From NCBI RefSeq assembly GCF_034190915.1, contig NW_026947502.1, positions 34,316,785 to 34,380,784 on the forward strand: 64,000 nt of DNA, given 5' to 3'. The position numbers and the translations under genes were made by a program. Below are positions 47,317-59,523 of this stretch, one piece after another. The notes under the pieces were generated by a model. That model saw only the letters and a program-made list of their open reading frames with translations, was not told where the DNA came from and did not search any database. Source of the stretch: Cavia porcellus (taxonomy: Eukaryota; Chordata; Mammalia; Rodentia; Caviidae). Numbering within the stretch: the stretch's first letter is position 1; each line of letters begins with the position of its first letter.

Positions 47317-49129
47317 CTGTGAATGGGAAGGAAAAGGGAGGGGAAACAGAGATCACATATTGGTACACAGTCATCTAGCTATCACAGATCCACATATAAA
47401 CCCACACCAGAGGCATCTCTGTTAGCCTGATCTCCTACCACAGGCCTACCAGGCAAGGAAGTACCCCATGCAGGTATTTCTGCAGGATTTTCCAACGCAA
47501 AGTGCATTTCTGTAACAGAAGCCAGGTTCCAACCCAGTTTTTCTACAAAGTACTATGTGACTTTGTAGGAGGTTCTGATTCTCCATCGCCACCATCACCT
47601 CCAAAACCGAGGGAGACTATATACTCTTTATTTACTACACAAGGATGTTTGTTCAGTTAATATTTAAATGGAGGATACTGCATGCCAAGGCACTGTATTT
47701 AAATTTAAAGGAAATATAATAATGAAAGCACAGTCCCGGTCCTCACAAAGCTTAAAATTTAGCAGAGAAGAAAGCCAAGTAAACAGTCAAATATCATATC
47801 TTAAGTATTTTGATCCACTGAAGCTACAGAAGGATAGGGAATAGAAAACTATCATGGTGATACCAGGTTGAAGCAAAACTTCCTGGAGGCAGAAACCTGA
47901 AGGGTAGAAATTAGCCAAATAAAACAAAAGATGGAAAGGCAGAGGAAACAGTAAAAGAAAAAAAGGATAAAAAACAAAATATTTAAAAGTACTGGCAGTT
48001 CAGTAAAAACTATAAGAGAGCTCAGGAAGAGACTATGCTGGGGAGTTTGGCTCTTTTCCTGAAACAATGAGAAGAAATAAAAGACTCTGAAACAGAGAAG
48101 AGGGGCAGGAAGCAGATAAACAAATCTGTGCTTTAGAAAGATCATGTCATCTATGGGATAGAGAGCAGGGAGCAAGATTGAGAGTTTCTGAGAAACTGCA
48201 ATTCTATAGAAAGACAAAGGATTCTTGTGGAAAAAAGGCTGCTGTGTGGACTGAGTGAACAGGTGATAACAAGCAAGAGTCACCCATCATCTCAACACCC
48301 TCTCCACTGAAATCAAGAGGAAAATCACTCTATCTCTGTGGGATGCAGACAGCTGCCCACCTGCTCCTGAACATGCCTTCTGAGGGTGGGGAGATAGGAA
48401 GGAGGAAACAAAAGAATGCACACGGAAAAGATATTCTTCCCACACTGGTAGAGAAATCATTAGTTAGCTGCAAAGTGAATTTCGGACCCTGGAGTTACCA
48501 CTATGTGGACAAGACTAAGCTTCATTTTGCTAGAGGAAAACAGAACCTCCTCCCCTTGTATAGATTTGGGGACCCATAGTTTACTCCAAATCTGGGACAC
48601 AGATGGTTGTCTCCTCCGACTTCCCCTGGTGGGCCTCTGTCCATGTTGACCACCTAGCCCTGCCAAGTGGATAGACAAAGGGCCTGCTATGACTAAGAGA
48701 TGTTTCAAAGGCTCAGGAGTCTCTATAGATCTCATATTGAGATCTCACACTGTAACACTCTAACAGATTCCTCTTTTGAGTTTCTTGCATACTTTCAAAT
48801 GTAATGCAAATGTAAGTCATGGATATCTAGACACTAGGACTATTTGCATTCAAGGAAATTAACTGAGCAGAAAGATAAATACCAAGAGATACAAAAAGAA
48901 AGATGATTAGAGCTCTGTGTTTAAGTAGCTAAAAGACAATTTCAAGCCAGAAAAAGTGGAGACAGAAGTACCCAGCAAAGATGAAAACTTCATGTAAGAA
49001 ACCCCACATAATTTCTTTGCTAACTATTGCTCTTCTTTATTCCAAAACCAGAGAGATAAAAATTTCTATTTTCTGCTTCAAAACCGATAATAATTTTTAC
49101 TTTCTAATGAGAGTTTAACATGGTTGCTT

Positions 49130-50380
49130 TTGACAAACTCATTTTATCTGATGTTGATTTCTATCGGAGGTGAAATAGAGATTTAATTTTTCCCACAAGT
49201 TCTATTTATTGATACTTCTTATTTTTCCTACTCATCTGTCCTACCACCATAGGTCATAAATTACATTTCAAAATGTACAAAGATCTATATTCGGACACTT
49301 AAATACCTTCCACTAGTTTGGATTCCATCTTTGTATGAGCAACACATTATTTCTGTAGGTTCAAAATCAGGGCTGTCATCTATCACATTAATTTCCCAAT
49401 CCTATTATTATTCTTGAGATGTGTCATAACTCTGTACGTTTCTTTAGTGTTTCATGTAAATTTCCATTATCGGCTTGTCAGGTAACATAAAAAAAAAATC
49501 CTGATAGGAGTTTAATAGAAACTACACTGAACCTATAGGTCAATTTGGACAGAACCAGTGTCTTTTTTTATATAATTCCTTCCTATTCTTGAACACATGC
49601 TCTCTCCCCATTTATATAAGTCCTCTTTAATGTCACTCAAATCTTTGTACCTTTTTCATATGAACACATTATCTTTTTTTTTTTTTTTGGTACCAGAGAT
49701 TGAACTCACGACCTCGTGTTTGCCAGGCAGGCGCTTACGCCGCTGAGCTAAATCCCCGGCCCTATGCTATCATTGTGCTACTTTACAATAGAAATTAAAT
49801 CTTAAGTATATTTTATTATAAAACACAATATTTCTGGAAGTTGATCCTATAACCAGCCACTTTTATTTCCATGGGCAATTTCTATTTGTCCATAGAGTCA
49901 ATCAGGTGTTCTATGCAGACATAACATTACCTGAATATAATGCCAAAGTAAGCACTGTACCACTAAGATACACCCCAGCTAAACAGTTAGAGGTTCTTCT
50001 CTCCTTTCCTTTATTTTTTGAAGGAAATTTTTCAGTGGCCCAGAAGGTCATACAATATCAAACTAAAAGGGTGATAGCGATTACTCTTGTCATGTTCCTA
50101 ACTTTACAAATATCTCCAATGTTTCCTCATTGTATATATCTGCTGTATAATTTTTGTTATAGATGCAGTTTATCAGGTTAAGAAAATTCTCTTCTATTTT
50201 TATTCAGTTATTTAGTCATACAGATATACTGAATTTTATCTAAGTTTTATATATTTAATGAGATAATGATGTACAGTTGCTTTTCTCTAAAGTTTTAATA
50301 CAGTGAATAACAACTTTTCTAATACTAAACCATACTTACATTCCTGAAATAAATTCAGAAAGTGTAAAATATTGTATAAC
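49130..50380 (-). mobile_element. Antisense L1 LINE fragment (ORF2 region), interrupted
   Basis: Text such as GATAGGAGTTTAATAGAAAC, ACTGAACCTATAGGTCAATT and TCCTCTTTAATGTCACTCAA is the reverse complement of L1 ORF2. Related text resumes after the ID SINE at 49674-49763 (TATATTTTATTATAAAACAC, ACCATACTTACATTCCTGAA). It is broken by stops and indels. Left and right limits are approximate. Confidence 0.7.
49674..49763 (-). mobile_element. ID-type SINE inserted in antisense L1
   Basis: T-run, GGTACCAGAGATTGAACTCA, CGACCTCGTGTTTGCCAGG, CGCTTACGCCGCTGAGCTAA and ATCCCCGGCC. It is a well-preserved copy that interrupts the L1, so it is younger than the L1. Confidence 0.9.
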
Positions 50381-52984
50381 TATTTATTATAAATACTATC
50401 TTCAAACTGTGGAAAGGCATAAAAGCCATAATGAGAAAACATAAATTTGCTACAACTAAAGAACCATTGAAGGTTTTTGAGAGGAAACTAACAAGACTAG
50501 AATTTAGAAAAAGCCTAGAGGACAGGTATTATTGGCTGTGTCTCACAGTTATGGAACAGGTGTAGACCAGTTAGAGCCATAGTGGGAATGCTGATGATGA
50601 TCCAGTGTGGCTGATGAATAGGAAGGCTCATTTTTCCTGCTGTGTTGTTCTTTGCACTTTTTAGTCTTCCAAGATGGCCCAATAATTAATGTATGTCCCT
50701 GTTAATATAATGTTGTATTTACCAAAAGGTCTCAAACACATATTGCCTATTATCAGAGGCTTAAAATCCAGTAAAATGTAATTCAAACTAGAGCCCCTCT
50801 GAAGAGCAAGTAACATGCTGATGACAACAGGGTTAGCCAGGAAAAAGTACAATGGTTTTTTCCCTTGCTCTTAACTCTGTGAAGACACAAGAAGTCTGAA
50901 GTGGATTCTGGGCCCTTGGTTTCTGGAAGGTACAAGTTTCTTAACAACCTATTAACTTTACAGAGAACAGGACACTCTTAAATAGGTGTAAGGGTTTTAA
51001 GCAGTTAAGAATCTCATATAAGATCAAATAAATAAGAAAAAGCAGTGGTGGGATGTGAGTTCAGATCTCCTCAAGCTATTTCCACCACAGCCTACCCCGC
51101 TCAACAACGTAGTATGTACATGTACATAAGTGAACACACTTGTACAGCCTAGAATCACACACTTTTAACAGAGAGTTGCTATGTCCTGCCATGTCCTTCC
51201 CTAAAACTTTCTCCTTCTGCTCATACCAGATCTTAACTACTTACTCCCAAATGACTACCTATTCTCCCCACCAAGGCTCAATCCCCAGCATTCTTTGACC
51301 TTGATCCCAAATAAGGCTGGTAGAGCTCCCTTCCCTATCTGAAATACAGTCTACATGGAGTTATATTCCCATTCTCCTGTCCAAGCCCAAGGTTATTTGG
51401 GAGGACTCAACTACAAGATATCTTCAGTGAAAAACATTTATCAGTAAATATGCTTACTCCAAGCACAAAATGATTGATTTCCTCAAAAGTAAAATCTGTC
51501 TCTGTCCTCATTAAAATCACAGTAGGCTTCAACAGTCTCCATCTAGCCCAAAAAGGTGATTCAGCCTGTGTGGTTTTAGAACGACAGGAGCTATGCAGCT
51601 TTTCAAATCTCATCACAGTCAGTGTTCATTTTTAAGTGCTCCTTCCACCAGACCCAAAGCTCTGGCTGCTGAACAAGGGAGCTATCATTTCACTCCAGTG
51701 TCTACAGTTCCTGCAACTTTCAAGTTGAACCACAGTTAAGATTTTAATGGGTCACCAATCACAGATGCAGTGAGAAAATATGGGCCAGGCAAAATTCCTG
51801 CTTTTTCTTGTAGGAACATACATAAACAAGCCACTTTTCACACAAGCCACAGCAAACTCAGAATATATCAACTACACAGCTTTGTCAGACAAAGAAGTAT
51901 TAGGCTTAACAATTCAATTAATTTTACACACTCCCCCTTTACTAGTAAAGACACTTGAACCAACACCGGTGCCATGGTGAATCCACTGCACTGAATGACC
52001 TCTATCTCATAATCTAAAGTATCTCACTGTACCATTTTTTAAAGAGCAGTTAAGATTTGCCTCCTCTAAGAAATCCTCTGAATACTTCAGTCCTAAGCAA
52101 TCTCCTTGTTCTCTAAAATCCTATAACATTTCTGTCCTATAATTCTACTGGCACATAGAATACTGTCCTGTATTTGATTTTTTTTTCATGGTACAAATCT
52201 ACCCCCTACTTTATTCACACTATAGTCAACAGACATAGAGGATAAAGACCGTGTCTCTGAGCACTCTTTGCATGGCCTCTCCTGACCAGTGCAGGGCCAC
52301 AACCACAGTGGGTCCTCATTAAGTCATTGTCATCAGTAAGTTCTGACCTAAAAGTAATTTACTTCCCTCTACAAATGTTAGTAGAGTGGTACAGGATAGT
52401 CTGACCCAGCCACTGCCAATGATTATAGACAATGAAAGCAGACTTGGCCTTCAGAGCTAAACTATAAATAAGTATACATAAAATATTAATTATAAAAGTT
52501 ATAAGTAAAACTATAAAAGCTCTATGAGTATTCTCATACTGCAGCATCTCTTTATCCTCTCAATTTCACATCCACATTTCCGTTGTCTTATTTGACTCCC
52601 CTGCTTAAATATGCATGTCCAAAACCAGTGCTGCTCACCCTCCTTTCAAGCCAATTCTGCCTGTAAACCCTACCTCAGAGGCAGGGCCAGAAATGGGGGG
52701 TTACTGATAGCTTCTCTCACACACATGATACTCCTCACACACAGCCACAGGTCCTCTCAATTCTGATGCATTTTTTTTAACACACCCATCTCTCATGTCA
52801 CCACAACCTCATTCCAGGCCAGCATGATCTCTTGCCTGAATTACTCAAGTAACCTCCTCCTAGAGTGACATTTCCAGAATGCCAATGATGTCAAGCCTCT
52901 CACTACTTCCTCGCTGCATTCCCAGTGGATTTCAGACAATGAGACTGGGTCATTACTCCCCTGAAGACGCTTCATCAAAATATG

Positions 52985-53395
52985 CTACGGGTTATATCTG
53001 GGTGTGCCCAAAAGACCTCAGGTGTTCAGAAACAGAACTTTAGAAAGGTGACTGGATCATGGGAACACTGCACTCCTCAGTGGATCCATCCACTGAGGAA
53101 TAAGTTCAGAGCTAAATGTACTGTTAGGATCGGGGCCTGGATGGAGGAGAGTCACTGAAGGTGTGAGGTGGGATGGTCTACCTCCTCCCAGGCTCCTCCC
53201 TGCCTTCTCTCTGCTTCCTGGGCCTCATGCATGGGCAGGTTTCCTCCACAGCACATGCTTCCACTATGCTGCTTCTGCCTTGGAGGAACCCGACTGTGAA
53301 CTGAGTGCTCTAAAACCTTTGAACCCAAATAAACTTCTTCTTTGAGAGTGTCAGATATATCTTACTGATGAGAAAGTGACCAAGACATCATAGTA
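52985..53395 (+). mobile_element. MaLR-type solo LTR
   Basis: GGGTTATATCTGGGTGTGCC, GAAAGGTGACTGGATCATGG, a CTTCTCTCTGCTTCCTGGGC block, GAACTGAGTGCTCTAAAACC, CCCAAATAAACTTCTTCTTT and GAGAAAGTGACCAAGACATC define the LTR on the + strand, followed closely by a B1-ID dimer. Confidence 0.75.
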
Positions 53396-53460
53396 CTAAA
53401 ATATTTATAGTTGCCTAAATACACAAGGCTCTTCTGCTTAGTGAAGTTTGACTGCCTAGA

Positions 53461-53647
53461 AAAAAAATTCTTCTTTTGAACCCAAGGCCTTCAAACCAAG
53501 CTACATCCTTAGTCAGTTTTATTTTTAATTTTGAGGCAGAGATACATTAAGTCACCACAGTGCCCAAGCTGGGCTTCAACTTCCAATCCTCTTGCCTCAG
53601 CCTCCAAGAATGCTAGGGTTACAAGCATGCACCACCAAACCTGACAC
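53461..53647 (-). mobile_element. B1-ID dimeric SINE
   Basis: On the reverse strand a degraded ID unit (GAACCCAAGGCCTTCAAACC, AAGCTACATCCTTAG) joins a B1 unit (TTTTGAGGCAGAGATAC, CTTGCCTCAGCCTCCAAG, GCATGCACCACCAAACC). This order is that of B1-dID dimers found in squirrel-related and other non-murid rodents. Confidence 0.7.
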
Positions 53648-53734
53648 CTAGAAACATTTTCTACTCACACTTTTTTCCTTCCAGTGCTTCAGCCCTCTTT
53701 TTGGAAGGCTTCCCTAATCCTCCTACTAGTGATT

Positions 53735-53855
53735 AGCTTCCCCTTTTCTGTGCTCCCACAGCATTTTGTGCTTTCCTCTGAATTGTAAATAGCTCTTTCC
53801 CAAGTGTCTCCCTAACACAATATGTGCTAGTAAATATTTATGAATTGGTTGATGA
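53735..53855 (+). mobile_element. L2-like LINE 3' end
   Basis: TGTAAATAGCTCTTTCCCAA and AATATGTGCTAGTAAATATT then TATGAATTGGTTGATGA fit a diverged L2 end. Confidence 0.45.
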
Positions 53856-54584
53856 TTGGTTGAGCCCTAATATGTAACCTCTGCTGATTTCCATGGTGTA
53901 ATTACTCCCACCATGGCAGATTTCAAAGTACCATACCAACATGACATCACTAAGCATGGGGTTTAGGAAGAGACGTGTGCTGCTGTTATAAATGTACAAT
54001 ATTACTACTATAAGACACAAGAAACATAATCACAAAGGCCCAGACAGTAATAAAAGAAAGTAGTAAGTTCTGAGTATATTTGTTTCTAATATTCTAATAT
54101 GGCTGTATTTAATAACTGATCCAAAAAATTTCCTGAAAATTCACTATGCAGCTTTTATAAATTTGATTTCATGACACTTTCAGTTCCAAAAGAACCAGGA
54201 TGGTGTATTCTTAGCCTCCAGCACAGAGTAAGTGACCACTAGTGAGAAAATTAGTGCATGGATAAATAAATGAGGTATAACTACAGACTACTGCATCTTT
54301 CCTTGCTTTCATTCATTAGAATGATGGTTTTGTCCCCCTTGACCCCCAAACTATGACTCTAAGGCCTATGCTCTTCATAACAATGTCCAACGACTTCATC
54401 TAACCATCAGGAAACGGAGAGCACAACCCTTAAGTCAGAGGTTAAAATCACATTCCTAAAAGCTCAATTCATGACTGCTTTTCCCAAAACTAAAGACAAA
54501 AACTCCTAAGTGGGTTGTGTAAAGTATAAATGAAACACTTAAGCAGACAGAAGACAAGAAGAGAAAAGACAAAAAGAAACATAC

Positions 54585-54601
54585 CCCTTGTTATGTGGCA
54601 T
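54585..54601 (-). other. Candidate alternative KLHL3 first coding exon (MPHNK, phase 2)
   Basis: An ATG in context CCAAGATGC (A at -3) is followed by CCA CAT AAC AAG GG and a donor-like GGG|GTATGT. The 17 coding bases end in phase 2, exactly as exon 1 does, so splicing to exon 2 would give MPHNKG joined to VKPSSQ. Human KLHL3 is known to use alternative 5' exons, but I cannot say this is one of them. No promoter motif is obvious. Treat as a hypothesis. Confidence 0.25.
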
Positions 54602-55669
54602 CTTGGAAGGCCAGCTTATATTTGGTTTGAATGGGAGAACTGAGCTTTTTCACTTGTGGCTTTGATGGAAGCCACAATGTACTTTCACAAGTTAAAAAGA
54701 AAATTCCAGGAAGTTATGTTGAGAACCTAAAAATCCTCATAAAAAGCTGATTTCTATCCTGAGAGTCACTGAACTTATTTAACAGGAGGAGGAAAAAAAT
54801 CTAAGGACAAAGCATGTTCAAGCTATTTTTCAGATAGTTTATTAATGGTCTATTCAATTTAACCTAGTTTTGGGGTTTTTCCAGAAATTTAAAAAAAAAA
54901 AAAAATAGGTCAGTGCTACAGAGACTAATTTCATCAAAATAAAGCATTTGCTTTACAAAACTTACACAAAACTTTGTCTGGATCTATCTTAACAATCTGA
55001 AACTTAGCAAGAAAAATCCTAAAAAGCCAAACATGGATTTGGGGAAATCAAGAGGTTTCTTTCTCTGGTTTTGTTTTTGCACTTATTTTGCCAAAAAGTA
55101 TTTTCAAAATGGAAAATTTTGGCTTCAATTATCACAGTTGAAACTCATGCACAACTACTTCAGTAAACAATGATGCCCAAAAGTTTCTAATCATGATGTT
55201 TAGGGAGGGAAGGAAGATTAGGTGCTTTGCCAGTGAGAATAGAAAAGATGCCAGGTTTCTCAACACTTGCCCTTCCCTAGATCTTAACAGTCTGTCATCT
55301 AGCACTACAGAACTCAGCACTTAGGAAACATTGGCTTTCTATGTCACATCTTCATAGTATATATTATCTATCTGTTGTTCTTGAATCAAAGACAAGTACC
55401 TTCTGCTCAGAAGCTCCCTGAGGCCGAGAGGCAGGTTCTCTTTTGTAACAACCGGCTAGGAAGAGCTGTCCTCTTAAGAACACATCACATAAATTCAAGG
55501 CGCAAAGTTGAGAACATGGTGCCCCTCTCAAATAGCAGTGTCCCTGTGCTCCTGACGAGGAAAATAACCATAATTTGAAGAAAAATAAACTTCCCTTTTC
55601 ATGATGCTTCCTCCAGAAGTTATGATTTTTTTCAGCTTTTGCAGATCTGCCAGTATGGGCTTAGCAATT

Positions 55670-55925
55670 GTGTCTGTGATAAAATACATGTATCATAAAA
55701 TTCACAGTTTTGATCATTTTAATTATAAAACATTAAGCACATTTGTATATTGTTGTACAATCATTACTTCTATCCATCTCCTGAACTTACTTCTATCCAA
55801 CTGAACTTTTTTCATCTCTCCAAACTAAAACCTCATATATATTAAATAATATCCATTTCTTCCTCCCTTTAACCTTTGGCAACCACCTTACTTTCTGTCC
55901 CTATGAATTTGACTGATTATGTAAT
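55670..55925. mobile_element. Old L1-like 3' fragment
   Basis: The series AAAATACATGTATCATAAAA, TTGTTGTACAATCATTACTT, CTATCCATCTCCTGAACTTA, CTTTGGCAACCACCTTACTT and CCCTATGAATTTGACTGATT matches, in order, the 3' UTR-like region of old mammalian L1M families. It is non-coding. The strand of the parent consensus is not certain. Confidence 0.55.
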
Positions 55926-56539
55926 TGGGAAATTTATTTTAACACATCCACAAGGCTGCTTTCCAGAACTGAAATAAAATACCCATAGCAAGGCCATTTT
56001 CAGTGTCTATCTGTTCTACCTAAACATGCACAGACACAGGCACAATTTATCACTGTCTGTAGCAGCTAAGAGCCAGAGATCTTTTTCCTCTGCAAAACAG
56101 AAGACAAAGTCACCTTTCTGAGACTGATCAAGCCACGATGATTCTCTCATGGAGGGATCTGGGGAAGGTTAGATCCAAAGGGCCAGCACAGAGGTGGAGA
56201 GCTCAGGATGCAGCAAGGGTGAGTGAGCACCCATTCACAAGTTCTTCTTAACATCTTAGCCTGAACCGAGGTATATCCAACTTATGGTCCAAACCACTAA
56301 AGTATCTAGATTAAAGTACATCTTGGAGAAAACCAAATGAAAGAGGAAATATCATGACCTATTAGGTATCGTGTTTTAAGGAAATAGTTTAGATATGCAA
56401 GATGATGGCCTGATAAGCTCTTCTTAGTTTTTTCAGAATGGTTACTTGTAATCTCCTTTGGATGGTAAATTTAGAAAAACCCTAAAATATGCCTTGGTTA
56501 GTATACCAGCAGCAACTCACAGGATACAACATGGTAATA

Positions 56540-56790
56540 GAGAGTCAGCAATAACAACAGCCAGTATCATCTACCGAGTGCTTATTCTGTACCAGAAAAA
56601 TGTCCTAGGTACCTTATATACCTTGACTCATTTAATCTGCAAGACAATCCCAAGAAGTATAGACATTGTTTTCATTCCTTTACATAGAAAAGGAAAATCA
56701 GTCCTATATAAAGGTGACACACTCAAGGTCATACAGTTTGTAAGGTATATTCACTACTAGGTCTATGTTACTCCAAAGCCTATGCTTTTA
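56540..56790 (-). mobile_element. MIR SINE
   Basis: CGAGTGCTTATTCTGTACCA, TTGACTCATTTAATCTGCAA and CACTCAAGGTCATACAGTTT. Confidence 0.72.
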
Positions 56791-57461
56791 ATTAACAGTC
56801 TTTCAGAGTAGAAGGTATTTTCATACCCTTATGGAAAAGAAAGAAAATTACTCATTAGCAACTTCTTGGCTGGAAATTTTTAATGCTTAAAAACAACCTC
56901 AGTTAAGCTTTGGCAGGTTAAATATGGAACAAGCACCAGATTCAGGATCCTTCCAGTCCCTGGAGGTTTGACACGTGATCCTAGGATGGTGATTTGGATT
57001 ACATGGCCCTCAACCATCAGAGAACTTGTAAAACAAGTTACTTCCCTCTGTTCTTCTTTTACCTCAAAGCATTTCATGAGGTCGTGCATCCAAACTGGCA
57101 TAAGGCTTCTTCCCAAGCATGAACCCATTGGACAAAGGTTTCAATCTCTAATTCTCTCACCAATTTTCTTTTTAGTTAATAAGAGTTTCCCACAAAAGTT
57201 ATCAGTTAACAGTCAAATAACTTCCCAGAACCTGCTATGGTATGGCCACAGAGTAGTCAAAGAGAAAGTTTCAGACAGAGGTACAAGTCATCATACTTGC
57301 CCTAGAGGACCTGTCTCCAAGATTGGATACTTGTAAGATACACGAAACAAAAGCACAAAAAGATCTGGTAGAACTATATAGTACTCAATTATGAGATACA
57401 CATTAGAGATATTAAGAATATCAGTGAAGACTAGGAAAGCTGAGTTGCTAAAACAAAGTAA

Positions 57462-57464
<3 letters not shown>

Positions 57465-57508
<44 letters not shown>
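57465..57508. repeat. (AT)n microsatellite
   Basis: About 22 uninterrupted AT dinucleotides in intron 1. Confidence 0.96.
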
Positions 57509-57510
<2 letters not shown>

Positions 57511-58931
57511 TTTGCAAAAGAGGAAGAGAAAGGGATCCATTCAAGCATAGTGTGGGTGCAAAGGATGTGAAGTAGCTAGAGTAATGTACAGAACGGATGG
57601 TGATGAAGGAGACCAATAAACTGTTGCTAGACCTATGAGTAAGCAGTGGGAATAGAGATAGGAGCCAGGTCTCAGAAGACTTGAATGCTTGACATATAAG
57701 CTGGACTTGGATAGAATCAAAACGTAGTGAGCTGGATGGCCTGGTGAATACTGGAAGCACACAGTTTGTTTTTCTTGTCTACTCTCTGTATCCAGCAGAT
57801 GAAAAGCAAAAGAACATGCAACCAGGTACTCACGAGTCATATACATCAGCTATTTCAGCTAAAAGCATCAGAGTTCTGAAAAACAGCAGAGCTCCTTGAG
57901 AGTCAAGGGATCATTACATTTCTGAACACAAAACTGGAAACAGTCAGTGCCCTAAAGGGCTCCATTAGCTGCAGGAAGTCTCCCAGCAGCCTTTTAGCCC
58001 CAGTATTCCATGGGCCAAAAAAACAGCCTTAGTACATCTCGGTCATATCACTGTGCTATTAGACCAGTGAGAAAAGGTGGAGACATTGTCCACCTCTGCT
58101 CCAAGGTCTTTTAGATGCTCTATTGCCCAAGAGGCCACATGAAGTTCAATGTGAAGCTCCATTTGCAAAGTGTACCCAGAAAGGGGTTGCACAGGCAGTA
58201 CAATGTCTGCAAGGTCCCAGAATTTTTCTGTGGGCATGACATGAAGAAACAGTCCTCAGGGCCTCTTTCAACATTTGTTCTCATTCTGACAAATGACACC
58301 CAACAATCATGCCAGTTCCAGTAAGGTCCACATTGTTAATATCATTCTGCCCTGTGAGATGCAGGACAGGGCAACCAGTGCAAAGGAAAATGTTTATCAA
58401 GGTATTCTCTAGACAGTGATGACTTAGTTGAACTTATTGCCATTTAACCAACCAGTTATTGTCAATCTTCCCCTAGGTACTACACTGCCCTGGCCTGACA
58501 CTTCCCTGCAGTCTTCCCTGCTCACGAAAAATTTTAGGTGTAGTCTCTATCCATAAGCACAGATCCACAGAAGGAAGAGATTGGCACTCAGGAGACTTCT
58601 AGTCCAGACAGAGGAATGACCCACCCCAGGATAGCACTGTCCACCTTCAATAGGGAAAGGTCAGTATCTTAGATAATTTAAAAATTTGAATGCATGCACC
58701 TGACAGAAAATAAACCCAGGCTAGTTAGCTCTGACTAAACACAAGTACTTAAAAATCCCTCCTACTGATTCCAATTTCTTAAGGAACCCCAGATGGAAGA
58801 AGTAAGAGTTCCTTCAAAGCATAGATCTTGTAAGATCAGTCATAAACTTTTTGACAGAGATAAAACTAGGTTCAGTGGAAGTGTCATCAGACTTTGTTTC
58901 TCCCCCTCAACCCAGAACATGTGTATATGCT

Positions 58932-58969
58932 CACACACGCGCACACGCACATTCACACACACACACATT
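58932..58969. repeat. (CA)n tract with CG steps
   Basis: ACACACGCGCACACGCACAT then pure CA; alternating purine-pyrimidine. Confidence 0.92.
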
Positions 58970-59424
58970 TTTTAGGAAAGCCATCAGCATGACATGCCTC
59001 CTGAAGATTTGGGCACTTCGGTATAAAGAATACAAGTGCTCTGCACTAGGCAAGCACTGCTAAGACATCAACACCCCCAATCAACGGAAAAAAATACACC
59101 TGGGGAAAAGAAGCCAGGAAAGGGAAACGCCTCCTTAAAACAGCCTGAGGAAGACAAGCCTGAGTCAGCCTGTGCCGAAACTATTCCCCAACATCAGCCA
59201 GGAAGTCCCTTCTTTCGGTGTGCTCCATTGCCCAACAAACCCACAGCTTCCTTTGTGGAAACCAGATCTCTAGAGCTTCCAGTCCTACAAGGGGTGGGTT
59301 TGGAAAAGGGCTTCCCCACTTACTACTGCCCCTCGGGATCCATCAGTGGCCAAGCTTTCCAACACTCCCCAGTGAATGCAAATACAAAAGCTGGTAGCTG
59401 CACTGTAAGCACATATTTCCTTAC

Positions 59425-59441
59425 ACACACGCACGCACGCG

Positions 59442-59486
<45 letters not shown>
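59425..59486. repeat. (CA)n/(CG)n tract beside KLHL3 exon 1 donor
   Basis: ACACACGCACGCACGCGCGC leads into about 40 bases of CA. Its right end lies about 24 bases inside intron 1. The alternating purine-pyrimidine sequence with a CG core is the classic Z-DNA former. Confidence 0.95.
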
Positions 59487-59488
<2 letters not shown>

Positions 59489-59509
59489 CATACACTTACA
59501 CATACATAC

Positions 59510-59523
59510 CTTTCACCCTCCAT
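59510..59523 (-). CDS. KLHL3: KLHL3 coding exon 1 (MEGES, partial last codon)
   Basis: Fourteen coding bases encode Met-Glu-Gly-Glu and the first two bases of Ser. The donor is AAAG|GTATGT. The ATG context CACACAATGG has A at -3 and G at +4, a strong Kozak match. The last codon is completed by the first base of exon 2 (AG+C), giving MEGES, the known KLHL3 N-terminus. The exon continues upstream as 5' UTR, but its transcription start cannot be set from sequence alone. A CA/CG repeat begins about 24 bases inside the intron. An in-frame upstream ATG at 59563-59565 could extend the protein, but its context is poor. Confidence 0.93.

Larger units (their letters stand above)
47317..59509 (-). other. 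KLHL3 intron 1
   Basis: Non-coding, the longest intron in the window. It holds an antisense L1 fragment (about 49130-50380) split by an ID SINE (49674), a MaLR LTR (52985), a B1-ID dimer (53461), an L2 piece (53735), the candidate alternative exon (54585), an old L1-like 3' fragment (55670), a MIR (56540), an AT microsatellite (57465) and two CA tracts (58932, 59425). No clear feature at 47400-49000 or 50650-52980. Confidence 0.88.
8312..59523 (-). other. KLHL3: KLHL3 gene, 5' part: start codon to end of coding exon 6
   Basis: Kelch-like protein 3, the substrate receptor of a CUL3-RBX1 ubiquitin ligase. In the kidney distal convoluted tubule it marks WNK1 and WNK4 for degradation, lowering SPAK/OSR1 and NCC activity; human mutations cause familial hyperkalaemic hypertension (PHAII). 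Six exons join without a frame break into residues 1-212: N-terminal tail (about 1-40), BTB domain (about 45-150) and the start of BACK. The remaining BACK and the Kelch propeller lie beyond position 1. The paralogue KLHL2 is excluded: this protein starts MEGES and reads CDVMIVAEDVEIEAHR, QTLSKLIDYIYTAEIEV and [20 protein letters not shown], where KLHL2 differs at many sites. Residue numbering equals human, so A77, M78, E85 and C164, all sites of PHAII mutations, can be checked and are wild type here. Introns are 6.4 to 12 kb and full of repeats. Confidence 0.97.
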
